Shown here: positions 54,677-62,360 of the stretch, one piece after another
Layout: each line of letters opens with the position of its first letter
Position numbering within the stretch: the stretch's first letter is position 1
Assembly: GCA_963739095.1 (NCBI GenBank)
Contig: CAVTZF010000039.1
Span: 124,001 to 188,000, forward strand
Reading direction: 5' to 3'
Length of the DNA: 64,000 nt
From: JACVRW01 sp963739095
Lineage (GTDB): Bacteria; Actinomycetota; Thermoleophilia; Solirubrobacterales; Thermoleophilaceae
Position numbers and translations under genes: made by a program
Notes under the pieces: model-generated
The model's input: the letters and a program-made list of their open reading frames with translations, nothing else
Told to the model about the DNA's origin: nothing
Database searches by the model: none

Positions 54677-54886
54677 ATGGGGATGATCAGCGCACCCGGT
54701 CCGCTTGAGCTGCTCGTGATCCTTGTCGTGGCCCTGCTGGTGCTGGGGCCGAAGCGCCTGCCCGAAGCCGCCCGTTCGGTCGGCCGCGGAATGCGCGAGC
54801 TGAAGGACTCGCTCGCCGGCGTGAACGAGGACGAGGACGAGGACGAGCGGGACCACGAGCGCGAGCGCGCCGACCGCGCGGCCTAG
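54677..54886 (+). CDS. tatA: Twin-arginine translocase subunit TatA/E
   Basis: 69 residues: MISAPGPLELLVILVVALLV then LGPKRLPEAARSVGRGMRE, with the FGxK-like LGPKRLPE motif of TatA, amphipathic helix and an acidic tail. A start at ATG 54677 or 54683 is equally possible. It directly follows two Tat-dependent ferritin-like genes. tatC is not in the window. Confidence 0.88.
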   Translation: MGMISAPGPLELLVILVVALLVLGPKRLPEAARSVGRGMRELKDSLAGVNEDEDEDERDHERERADRAA

Positions 54887-54913
54887 GGGGCCGTGTCGGA
54901 ACACATGGGCTGT

Positions 54914-54933
54914 CCGGGGGCGCGAGGCCCCGG
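54914..54933. terminator. GC-rich hairpin between convergent tatA and cysM
   Basis: CCGGGGGC-gcga-GGCCCCGG forms a stem of about seven pairs with one mismatch between two convergent genes. No T-run follows on either side, so it is a weak candidate for a bidirectional terminator. Confidence 0.4.
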
Positions 54934-54939
54934 CTGCCA

Positions 54940-55914
54940 TTACCAGAACGAGGCGCTCTCGAGGACGCCCTCGTCCTCGAGCTGCTCGACCGTCTTCGTG
55001 TAGACGCCCGAGCTCAGGTACTTCCAGCCGTCGTCCGGCACGACGAAGACGACGTTGCCCTCGTCGAGCTCGCCGGCGACGCGCACGCAGATCGAAGCGA
55101 TCGCCCCCGCCGATACGCCGACGAAGAGGCCCTCCTCCTCGACCAGCTTCTTCGTCCACACGACCGCGTCGCGGTTGGAGACGAAGATCTTCCGGTCGAG
55201 CAGCGAGAGGTCGATGATCGGCGGGATGTAGCCGTCCTCGAGCGAGCGCAGGCCCTGGACGAGCTCGCCCTGGAGCGGCTCCGCGGCCACGATCATCGTG
55301 TCCGGGTCCTCCTCCTTGAGCCGGCGGGCGTTGCCCATCAGCGTGCCGCCGGTGCCGAGCCCGGCGACGAAGGCGGTGACTTCGTCGAGCTCCTCGAGGA
55401 TCTCGACGGCCGTTCCGTTGTAGTGCGCGTCCGGGTTGGCCTGGTTGCCGTACTGGTACGGCATGTAGTAACTCGCGTCGGCCTCGGCCATGTCGAGCGC
55501 CATCGCGACGGCCCCATTCGAGCCCTGCTCGCCGGGCGAGTAGACGATCTCGGCGCCGAACATCTTGAGGAGCTGGGTGCGTTCGGCGGTCACGTTGTCC
55601 GGCATCACGACCTTGAGCGGGTAGCCCTTGCGGCTACAGATCATCGCGAGCGAGATCCCGGTGTTGCCGGAGGTCGGCTCGAGGATGGTCTGCCCCGGCG
55701 CGATCAGGCCGTTCTCCTCGGCCCGCTCGATCATCGAGCGCGCCACGCGGTCCTTGACCGAGCCGGTCGGGTTGTAGCTCTCGAGCTTCGCGTAGATGCG
55801 CACCCCGGGCTTCGGGCTCAGGCGGCGGAGCTCCACGAGCGGCGTGTTGCCGATCGCCTGGATGATGTCGCCGTACTTGCCACCGCACGGCTTGGTGTCG
55901 AGACCCCCCTGCAT
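54940..55914 (-). CDS. cysM: CysM-type cysteine synthase (O-phosphoserine sulfhydrylase-like)
   Basis: 324 residues, PLP beta-family. YGDIIQAIGNTPLVELRRLS, KLESYNPTGSVKDRVARSMI (Schiff-base Lys), PTSGNTGISLAMI and VAGLGTGGTLMGNARRLKE are standard. The run YQYGNQANPDAHYNGT and the C-terminal GWKYLSSGVYT closely follow mycobacterial CysM, which uses O-phosphoserine and thiocarboxylated CysO. Presence of CysO, JAMM protease and MoeZ in the window supports this. ATG at 55914, five bases after the upstream gene. Confidence 0.87.
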   Translation of the reverse strand: MQGGLDTKPCGGKYGDIIQAIGNTPLVELRRLSPKPGVRIYAKLESYNPTGSVKDRVARSMIERAEENGLIAPGQTILEPTSGNTGISLAMICSRKGYPLKVVMPDNVTAERTQLLKMFGAEIVYSPGEQGSNGAVAMALDMAEADASYYMPYQYGNQANPDAHYNGTAVEILEELDEVTAFVAGLGTGGTLMGNARRLKEEDPDTMIVAAEPLQGELVQGLRSLEDGYIPPIIDLSLLDRKIFVSNRDAVVWTKKLVEEEGLFVGVSAGAIASICVRVAGELDEGNVVFVVPDDGWKYLSSGVYTKTVEQLEDEGVLESASFW

Positions 55915-55918
55915 GGCT

Positions 55919-56581
55919 TCAGAAAGTGTAGTGCGGCGCCCCTGCCGGCGCCAGGGCCTCGCGGACGCGCTCGGCGGGCTCGACCCGGCCGAACTTCATG
56001 GCCACGTTTCGGAGCGTGGCGGCGTGCAGCTCGGGGTCGAACGACGACACCCCATCGGACACGAGCACCATCTCGAGCTCGCGGTGGAAACCCTCGCGAA
56101 CGGTCTCCTCGACGCAGATCTGCGTGACCGTGCCGGTCACCACGACCTGGGACACGTCGTGGGCCCGGAGCACCGCCTCGAGCGCCGAGTTGTGGAAGCC
56201 GCCGTAGCCGTACTTGTCGACGACTGGGTCGCCGTCGCGCGGCGCCAGCTCGTCGATCACCGCGTGTCCCTCGCGCGTGCCGTCGGCGTCGCCGTACTCG
56301 CGCTGCTCGCCCGGCCAGCACGAGCGCAGCTCGGGCCCGCACTCGGGCGACCAGGTCCACAGCAGCGTGCGCCGCGGGCCGGCCGTGAAACGCGTGTAGA
56401 CAACCGGGCGGCCGGCGTCGCGGAAGCCGTCGAGCAGCGAGGCGATCACCGGGATCGTGGTGCGGGCGTCCGGGACCTCCTGCGGCGCGCCCACGCGCAC
56501 GAAGTCGTTCTGCATGTCGACGACCAGCAGGCCCATGCGGCCGGGGTCGAGGGCGAAGGCCTCCTGCGGCGGCGCGCTCAC
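55919..56581 (-). CDS. Isochorismatase-family cysteine hydrolase
   Basis: 220 residues. LLVVDMQNDFVRVGAP (catalytic Asp), VVDKYGYGGFHNSALEAVLR (Lys) and VVTGTVTQICVEETVREGFH (Cys) are present. Substrate unknown; similar to ureidoacrylate/peroxyureidoacrylate hydrolases as one possibility. Its stop is five bases before the cysM ATG, so cysM is probably cotranscribed. GTG/ATG-type start at 56581. Confidence 0.85.
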   Translation of the reverse strand: MSAPPQEAFALDPGRMGLLVVDMQNDFVRVGAPQEVPDARTTIPVIASLLDGFRDAGRPVVYTRFTAGPRRTLLWTWSPECGPELRSCWPGEQREYGDADGTREGHAVIDELAPRDGDPVVDKYGYGGFHNSALEAVLRAHDVSQVVVTGTVTQICVEETVREGFHRELEMVLVSDGVSSFDPELHAATLRNVAMKFGRVEPAERVREALAPAGAPHYTF

Positions 56582-56617
56582 GAATGGAGCGTACCCGTGG
56601 TGGGTAAGACGGCTCTC

Positions 56618-58145
56618 ATGCGCCGCGCACTCATCGCCGTCCTCGCCATCCTGCTGATCGCCGCCGCCCCGGCCGCGGCCGCTGCACCCTCACCGGGGGC
56701 GCCAGGCCTTGACGATCGCCTCTATCCGCTGCTCGGCAACGGCGGCTACGACACCCTTCACTACAACCTCGACCTGCGCTACGAGACGAGCGACCCGAGC
56801 CAGAGCATCGACGGGACGGTGACGATCTTCGCGCGCGCGACGCAATCGCTGTCGCGCTTCAACCTCGACTTCGCCGGCGAGAGCGTCGGCTCCGTCTCGG
56901 TCAACGGCCGGACCGCGAGCTGGACCCGCGACGACGGCGAGCTCGTGATCACGCCGAGCCGCCCACTGGCGAAGGGGCTTCCGTTCGTGGTCAAGGTCTC
57001 GCATTTCGTGGCCGTGCCGACCGAGCCCGGCGACGACCCGACGAGCACGGCGCTGTTCACGCACGCCGGACGGGACCGCGACGGCGGGGCAGCCGGACCT
57101 CGCCCACTACGTCTACCCGTCGAACGACCACCCGAGCGACAAGGCCAGCTACACGTTCCGCCTCGACGTGCCGAGCGACATCGTCGCGGTCGCGAACGGC
57201 GTGCCGACCGGGCGGCGTGAGCACGGCGGGCGCACGACCTGGAGCTACCTCCAGCGCCAGCCGATGGCCACCGAGCTGGTTCAGCTCGCGGTCGGCGGCT
57301 ACGACCTGCTCTGGGCGGGCCGGCATCGCGGAGTGCCGATCCGGAATGTGATCGCACCGTCGCTCAGGGAGGTCGGGGACCCGGCGGTCGCCCTCACTCC
57401 CCACCACCTCGACTGGATGACCGAGCGCGCCGGCCGCTACCCGTTCGACATCTACGGCTCGCTGATCGTCGACGCGGAGCTCGGCTTCGCGCTCGAGACC
57501 CAGACGATCTCGCTGTACGACAAGGTCTGGTTCACCGAGTACGGCCAGGGCACGTGGGACCCGACGATGCTGCACGAGCTGTCCCACGAGTGGTTCGGCA
57601 ACAGCGTGTCGCCGGAGGAGTGGAGCGACCTGTGGATGAACGAGGGCCACGCCAGCTGGTACGAGTTCCTTTACGCCGAGGAGAAGGGCTTCCTCGCCGA
57701 GGACACCGAGAGCTATCCGGACGAGACCGGCTACGCGACGATGGACGAGCTGATGCGAGCGGTCTACGCCCACAGCGACCAGTGGCGCGCCGACGATGGG
57801 CCGGTCGCCTTGCCGTCAAGCCCCGACACGCTCTTCGCCTTCCAGCGCTACCACGGCGGGGCGCTCGTCCTGTTCGCGCTGCGCGAGAAGATCGGCACGC
57901 GCACGTTCGAGAAGCTCGAGCGTGAGTGGGTGCGGCGCTACCGCGACGAGTCGGTCGGTACGGAGGACTTCATCGCGTTCGCCTCGAAGGTCGCCCACCG
58001 CGACCTGAGCGGCTTCCTGCGCGATTGGCTGTTTGGGACGAAGACCCCGCCGATGCCGAACCACCCGGACTGGACGGTCGACCCGGTCCAGCCGGCGGTG
58101 CAGGCGGCGCGGTTCGCCCCGGCCGCGCGGCGGCCTATTCCGTGA
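56618..58145 (+). pseudogene. M1-family metallopeptidase gene with a single-base frameshift
   Basis: The product has a signal peptide (MRRALIAVLAILLIAAAPAA), an N-terminal beta domain (YDTLHYNLDLRYETSDPSQS) and the M1 catalytic domain with HELSHEWFGNSVSPEEWSDL (HExxHxW) and WMNEGHASWYEF (third ligand Glu). The frame shifts at about 57062: an extra base in acgcacg moves ALFT into another frame, and PDGTATAGQPDLAHYVYPSN resumes in the next frame. Without it the gene is intact to 58145. A sequencing error or a true frameshift cannot be told apart here. Confidence 0.75.
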
Positions 58146-58497
58146 TGACCGTGTCCTCGTGCGAGTACGCGGGGGCGCAACAACAGAGAAGCTTGAGCGG
58201 CGCGTCCTCGGACGCCCACAGCTTGTGCCTGACGCCGGGGGCGATCACGACGGTGTCGCCCGGCGCGACGTCGCGCTCGACTCCGGCGAGCCGCAGCCGG
58301 CCGCGGCCCTCGGTGAAGAAGTAGATCTCCTCCGTCACGCGGTGGAAGTGCTCCTCGGTCGAGCCGCCGGCGGGGACGGTCGCCTCGGCGAGGCTCTGGT
58401 TGACGGCGCTGCCGATCGCAGGGCCGGCCACCTCGCGGATCTCAGAGCCGTCGAGCGTGATGAAGGGCTCGACCTCGTGAAGGTTCTCTACGCGCAC
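58135..58497 (-). CDS. Cupin-domain protein
   Basis: 120 residues. Single cupin barrel: STEEHFHRVTEEIYFFTEGR has the metal ligands HFH and E, and GDTVVIAPGVRHKLWASEDA the fourth His. C-terminal LKLLCCCAPAYSHEDT has three adjacent cysteines, unusual for this family. GTG/ATG start overlaps the acetyltransferase end. Its 3' end overlaps the M1 gene by 11 bases. Confidence 0.8.
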   Translation of the reverse strand: MRVENLHEVEPFITLDGSEIREVAGPAIGSAVNQSLAEATVPAGGSTEEHFHRVTEEIYFFTEGRGRLRLAGVERDVAPGDTVVIAPGVRHKLWASEDAPLKLLCCCAPAYSHEDTVITE

Positions 58498-59003
58498 CCG
58501 CCGCAGGCTAGGGGAGCGCGCGCCGGTAGCGCAGCCTCGGGGATGTGCGCCCAGGTCTCCTCGGTGCGCTCGGCGCCGTCGCGCGTGAAGCCCTCGGATT
58601 CGTAGAACGCGTTGGCGCGGTCGTTCGCGGCGAACGACCAGACCGTGGCCTCCGATTTGCCGCGCTCGCTCAGATCCTCGAGTGCAGCCGCCATCAGCGC
58701 GTGACCGACGCCCCCGCGCCAGCGGCCCGCGGCCACGAACAGCGTCTGGATCTCGCCGACGCTCTCGACCGCATCGGGATCGCGGCTCACACCGCAGCCC
58801 ACGAGGCCGGCGAGCCCGGCGTCGTCCTCGGCAACGAACGCGCTCAGGTCGGGATTCAGCAGGCGCTCGCGCACAACCTCGGGCCGCCCCTCCGGGAACT
58901 CGAACCCGGCCGGCAGCAGCGGCGTGAACGCCTCACGCGCCGAGCGCTGCCAGAGGCTCCCCCAGGCCTCGGTGTCCCGCGCAGTCGCGCGCCGGACGAT
59001 CAG
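58488..59003 (-). CDS. GNAT-family N-acetyltransferase with a CTG start
   Basis: 171 residues when begun at CTG 59003: IVRRATARDTEAWGSLWQRS is the classic GNAT beta1-alpha1, then AFVAEDDAGLAGLVGCGVSR, FVAAGRWRGGVGHALMAAAL (acetyl-CoA loop, variant of RxxGxG/A) and NDRANAFYESEGFTRDG. The CTG overlaps the CysO stop as CTGA, the same arrangement as the GTGA/ATGA junctions elsewhere in this window. The next start, GTG 58874, would remove the first quarter of the fold. Confidence 0.8.
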   Translation of the reverse strand: MIVRRATARDTEAWGSLWQRSAREAFTPLLPAGFEFPEGRPEVVRERLLNPDLSAFVAEDDAGLAGLVGCGVSRDPDAVESVGEIQTLFVAAGRWRGGVGHALMAAALEDLSERGKSEATVWSFAANDRANAFYESEGFTRDGAERTEETWAHIPEAALPARAPLACGGCA

Positions 59004-59278
59004 GCCGAGCCGCCGGCCATCGCCGGCAGGATCACGATCGTGTCGCTCTCGGAGACGCTCGTGCCGAGGCCGTCGAGAACGCGCACGTCCTCGTCGTTGA
59101 GGTAGACGTTGACGTAGCGATTCAGCTCGCCGTCCTCCGAGAACAGCTGCGACTCGGTGGCCGGATGCTCGGTCGCCAGCGCGCGCAGGACCTCGCCGAC
59201 GTCCGAGCCGGAGGCCTCGACCTCCTTGGCGCCGCCAACCGAGCCGCGCAGGACCGGGGGGATCTTGATCGTGCTCAT
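59000..59278 (-). CDS. cysO: CysO/ThiS/MoaD-type sulfur carrier protein
   Basis: 92 residues of the ubiquitin-like sulfur carrier fold. IKIPPVLRGSVGGAKEVEAS, LNRYVNVYLNDEDVRVLDGL and DTIVILPAMAGGSA match mycobacterial CysO, which ends ILPAVAGG. Here two residues (SA) follow the diglycine, so the C-terminus must be trimmed before activation. It is directly downstream of the activating enzyme (14 bases) and upstream of the acetyltransferase. ATG start. Confidence 0.9.
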   Translation of the reverse strand: MSTIKIPPVLRGSVGGAKEVEASGSDVGEVLRALATEHPATESQLFSEDGELNRYVNVYLNDEDVRVLDGLGTSVSESDTIVILPAMAGGSA

Positions 59279-59291
59279 CGGGTCCGGCAGC

Positions 59292-60476
59292 CTAGCCAGC
59301 GCCGGCGCAAAAGGCTTCGTAGTCCGGGAAGACGCCCATCTCCTCGTCGGAGATCTCGCCCGGCTCGCGCGAGCAGATCGGGCAGTCGGGGTCGCGGCGG
59401 ACCTTGAGCTCGGTGAAGGTGGTGCCGAGCGCGTCGTAGAGCAGCAGCCGGCCGGCCATCGTCTCGCCGGCGCCCGTGATCAGCTTGATCACCTCGACCG
59501 ACTGAAGCAGGCCCATCACACCCGGCAGCACGCCGAGCACACCGGCCGCGCCGCACGACGGCGCCAGCTCCGCGGGCGGCGGCGTCGGGTAGAGGCAGCG
59601 ATAGCAGGGGCCCTCGTAGGGGTGGAAGACCGAGAGCTGGCCCTCGAAGCCGAGGATCGACGCAGACACGACCGGGATCTGCTTGCGCACGCTCGCGTCG
59701 TTCAGCAGATAGCGCGTGGGGAAGTTGTCGAGCCCGTCGACGACCACGTCGTAGCCATCGATGATCTCCATGATGTTGTCGGGGCCGAGCCGGACCGGGT
59801 ACTTGTCGACCTTCACGTCCGGGTTGATGTCGTGGATCGAGATCTCGGCCGAGTCGACCTTCGGGACGCCGATGCGGTCGTTCGCGTGGGCGACCTGGCG
59901 CTGCAGGTTCGAGAGATCGACGACGTCGTTGTCGACGATGCCGATCGTGCCCACGCCGGCCGCGGCGAGGTAGAGCGCGGCGGGCGAGCCGAGCCCGCCG
60001 GCGCCGAGCAGCAGCACCTTGGCGTCGAGCAGCTTCAGCTGACCCTCGAGCCCGATTTCCGGGACGAGCATGTGGCGCGAGTAGCGCTCGCGCTGCTCCG
60101 GGGTGAGCACGCGCGGGACCTCGACCTCGTAGCCGCGGTCCTTCCAGAGCGTGATGCCGCCGCGCATCGACGCGACGTCGTCGTAGCCGAGCAGCTCCTG
60201 CATCGTCTGAGCCGCGAAGGCCGAGCGGTTGCCGGAGGCGCAGTACAGGATCACGCGCTGGTCGCGAGCGCCGACGACGCCCTCGATGCGCGACTCGAGG
60301 TGGGCGCGCGGCACGTGCACGGCGCCCGGCAGGTGCGCCTGCTCGAACTCATGCTGCTCGCGCACGTCGACGATCACGGCACCGTTGCCGTTCTGCGTCA
60401 GCTCGTGGACCTCCTTCGGGTCCACCTCCTCGATCTGCTCCTTGACCTTGCGAAGCAGCTCAGCGCCACTTGCCAT
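59292..60476 (-). CDS. moeZ: Rhodanese-ThiF/MoeB fusion, MoeZ-like sulfur carrier activating enzyme
   Basis: 394 residues. The N-terminal rhodanese domain (about 10-115) has its active-site loop CASGNRSAF (Cys near residue 79). The ThiF/MoeB adenylyltransferase domain (about 125-390) has GAGGLGSPAALYLAAAGVGT, YSRHMLVPEIGLEGQ and the zinc pairs CYRCLYP and CPICS. It adenylates the CysO C-terminus and can supply sulfur. In mycobacterial MoeZ the rhodanese is at the C-terminus; here the order is reversed. ATG at 60476. Confidence 0.9.
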   Translation of the reverse strand: MASGAELLRKVKEQIEEVDPKEVHELTQNGNGAVIVDVREQHEFEQAHLPGAVHVPRAHLESRIEGVVGARDQRVILYCASGNRSAFAAQTMQELLGYDDVASMRGGITLWKDRGYEVEVPRVLTPEQRERYSRHMLVPEIGLEGQLKLLDAKVLLLGAGGLGSPAALYLAAAGVGTIGIVDNDVVDLSNLQRQVAHANDRIGVPKVDSAEISIHDINPDVKVDKYPVRLGPDNIMEIIDGYDVVVDGLDNFPTRYLLNDASVRKQIPVVSASILGFEGQLSVFHPYEGPCYRCLYPTPPPAELAPSCGAAGVLGVLPGVMGLLQSVEVIKLITGAGETMAGRLLLYDALGTTFTELKVRRDPDCPICSREPGEISDEEMGVFPDYEAFCAGAG

Positions 60477-60518
60477 CCCTATACCCCTGAATCTCGGTCA
60501 GCTTTCAATACTTCAGAA

Positions 60519-60547
60519 AGTGTAGCGGCCTTCGAGCGGCCTGTCAG
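60519..60547 (-). promoter_or_regulatory. Promoter of moeZ-cysO
   Basis: On the minus strand CTGACA (60547-60542) is followed after 17 bases by TACACT (60524-60519), close to the main-sigma consensus, about 42 bases ahead of the moeZ ATG. The 15 bases CTACACTTTCTGAAG around the -10 box recur exactly just before the cysM ATG (55931-55917). Confidence 0.55.
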
Positions 60548-60561
60548 GCCCCCTGAAAGGT

Positions 60562-60589
60562 ACCGGGGCGCCCTTTCGGACGCCCCGGT
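60562..60589. terminator. Strong GC hairpin between moeZ and the sensor kinase
   Basis: ACCGGGGCG ... CGCCCCGGT (60562-60570 and 60581-60589) forms a nine-base perfect stem with a further inner CC/GG pairing. It lies just upstream of the moeZ promoter and before the kinase leader. No U-run; a terminator or insulator is possible but not shown. Confidence 0.35.
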
Positions 60590-60610
60590 GGAAGACCCAG
60601 ACCTAGATTG

Positions 60611-60702
60611 TGCGGAAGCCCCGGGCAGTGGTCCTGCCGTTTGAAGCCTCACCAGGATTTTCGTCCTGGGGCGCTTCTGCCGATATGGGGTGCAGACCCC
60701 AT
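60611..60702 (+). ncRNA. Candidate structured leader RNA before the histidine kinase
   Basis: Several self-complementary segments fall in order: GAAGC (60615-60619) with GCTTC (60673-60677), GGCAG with CTGCC (60624-60638), CCAGGA with TCCTGG (60652-60669), which would form a three-way junction with loop GTTTGAAGCCTCA, then ATGGGGT with ACCCCAT (60685-60702) just before the start codon. I do not recognise it as any known riboswitch. It may also be read on the other strand. Confidence 0.35.
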
Positions 60703-60729
60703 TTGTCCCGGATGGCGGTCTGACGATCC

Positions 60730-61728
60730 ATGAAACCGAACGTGACTCGGCGCGACGACTCCCTCATCGGCCAGGTAGTGGCGGCGAACGTCGTGCTTGT
60801 GGCGCTCACGCTGTTCGCGGCGAGCCTCGCCGCCGGCCTCAACCTGACCGTCGAGAACCAGCGCTGGTCGTTCGGGATCCTCGCTCTGTCGATCGTCCTG
60901 ACCCTGTGCGTGAACCTCTGGATGCTGCAGCGCCGCTTCCGGCCACTGGAGCGTTTGATCGACCGCGTCGAGCGGATCGACCCGGCGGTTCCGGTCGTGC
61001 ATCCCCTCGAGGAGCCCGAGCCGGTCGCCGAGATCGACCGCCTCTCAACCTCCTTCCGGCGCCTGCTCGACCGCATCGAGGAGGAGCGCAGGCGTTCCGG
61101 CACGCTCGTCATGCGCGCGCAGGAGGAGGAGCGGCGCCGGCTTGCGCGCGACCTGCACGACGAGGTCAACCAGGCCCTGACGGCGATCCTGCTGCGGCTC
61201 GAGGCGCTCGGGCAGGACACGGCGCCCGAGCGGGCCGGTGATGTCGCCGAGCTGAAGCGACTCGTCAACCAGGCCATGGAGGAGCTGCTGAACCTGGCCC
61301 GCCACCTGCGCCCGTCCGCGCTCGACGACCACGGGCTGATGCCGGCCCTCGAGACTCAGCTGAAGCGCTTCTCCTCACGGACGGGCGTCGAGGTGCGGCT
61401 CAACCGCGAGGGCGATCCCGACGAGCTGCCCGAGGACGTGCAGACGGCGCTCTACCGCGTGACGCAGGAGGCGCTCGCGAACGTCGCCCGCCACGCCGGC
61501 GCGACCGTGGTCGAGGTCGACGTCGAGGTGGCCGAGCGGATCGAACTGCGCGTGCGCGACGACGGCGCGGGCTTCCACCCGGGCGAGCTCGCGCGCGACG
61601 CCGGCGGCAGCGGCCTTGGCCTCGGCGGGATGGCCGAGCGGGCCCGGCTCGCCGGCGGCGAGCTCGACGTGCGCTCCGCCCCGGGCGGCGGCACGACGGT
61701 CACGATGCGGATCGGGCGGCGCGTTTGA
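60730..61728 (+). CDS. NarL-family sensor histidine kinase
   Basis: 332 residues. Two membrane helices (about 12-35 and 44-66) with almost no external loop, a HAMP-like linker, then HisKA_3 with RRRLARDLHDEVNQALTAIL (phospho-His) and an HATPase_c with LYRVTQEALANVARHAGA, LRVRDDGAGFHPGEL and GSGLGLGGMAERARLAGG. The short extracellular loop suggests an intramembrane sensor. Coupled by TTGA to a response regulator. Confidence 0.93.
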   Translation: MKPNVTRRDDSLIGQVVAANVVLVALTLFAASLAAGLNLTVENQRWSFGILALSIVLTLCVNLWMLQRRFRPLERLIDRVERIDPAVPVVHPLEEPEPVAEIDRLSTSFRRLLDRIEEERRRSGTLVMRAQEEERRRLARDLHDEVNQALTAILLRLEALGQDTAPERAGDVAELKRLVNQAMEELLNLARHLRPSALDDHGLMPALETQLKRFSSRTGVEVRLNREGDPDELPEDVQTALYRVTQEALANVARHAGATVVEVDVEVAERIELRVRDDGAGFHPGELARDAGGSGLGLGGMAERARLAGGELDVRSAPGGGTTVTMRIGRRV

Positions 61729-62360
61729 TCCGCGTCCTGATCGCCGACGACCACGGCATCGTCCGCTCCGGCCTGCGGATGTTGATCGAGCGCCAGAACG
61801 ACATGCAGGTGGTCGCCGAGGCGGACGACGGCGTGGCGGCCCTCGAGTCGACGCAGGCGGAACGGCCCGACGTCGCGGTCCTGGATGTCTCGATGCCGCG
61901 CATGACCGGGCTGCAGGCCGCGCGCGAGATCCGCTCGCACGTGCCCGACACGCGCGTGCTCCTGCTGTCGATGCACGACGACGAGCGCTACTTCCTGGAG
62001 GGCTTGGAGGCCGGCGCGGCCGGCTATGTGCTGAAGCGAGCCGCCGACACCGACCTGATCGGCGCGGTCCGGACCGTCGCCGGCGGCCGAACGTTCCTGT
62101 CGGACGAGGCCCAGCGCACGCTCATGGACGAGTGGCTCGAGGGCGGCCGCGTCGAGCCCGACGACCCCTTGACTCCCCGCGAGCTCGAGGTGGTCAAGCT
62201 GATCGCCGAGGCGTTCACGAACCGCCAGATCGCCGAGACGCTGAAGCTCTCCGAGAAGACAATCGAATCCCACCGGGCCAACGTGTTCGCGAAGCTCGGA
62301 ATGCGCGACCGCGTGGAGATCGTCCGCTACGCGATCAGGCGGGGGTTGGTCGAGCCCTGA
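61725..62360 (+). CDS. NarL/FixJ-family response regulator
   Basis: 211 residues. Receiver: IRVLIADDHGIVRSGLRMLI with acidic pair and phospho-Asp in VAVLDVSMPRMTGL, Lys in YVLKRA. C-terminal LuxR helix-turn-helix: LTPRELEVVKLIAEAFTNRQ and EKTIESHRANVFAKLGMRDR. TTG start overlaps the kinase stop (TTGA). Cognate partner of the kinase. Confidence 0.95.
   Translation: MIRVLIADDHGIVRSGLRMLIERQNDMQVVAEADDGVAALESTQAERPDVAVLDVSMPRMTGLQAAREIRSHVPDTRVLLLSMHDDERYFLEGLEAGAAGYVLKRAADTDLIGAVRTVAGGRTFLSDEAQRTLMDEWLEGGRVEPDDPLTPRELEVVKLIAEAFTNRQIAETLKLSEKTIESHRANVFAKLGMRDRVEIVRYAIRRGLVEP

Noticed and set aside
60611..60702. Cobalamin, SAM, TPP or c-di-GMP riboswitch before the kinase
   Set aside because: None of the conserved blocks of these aptamers is present.
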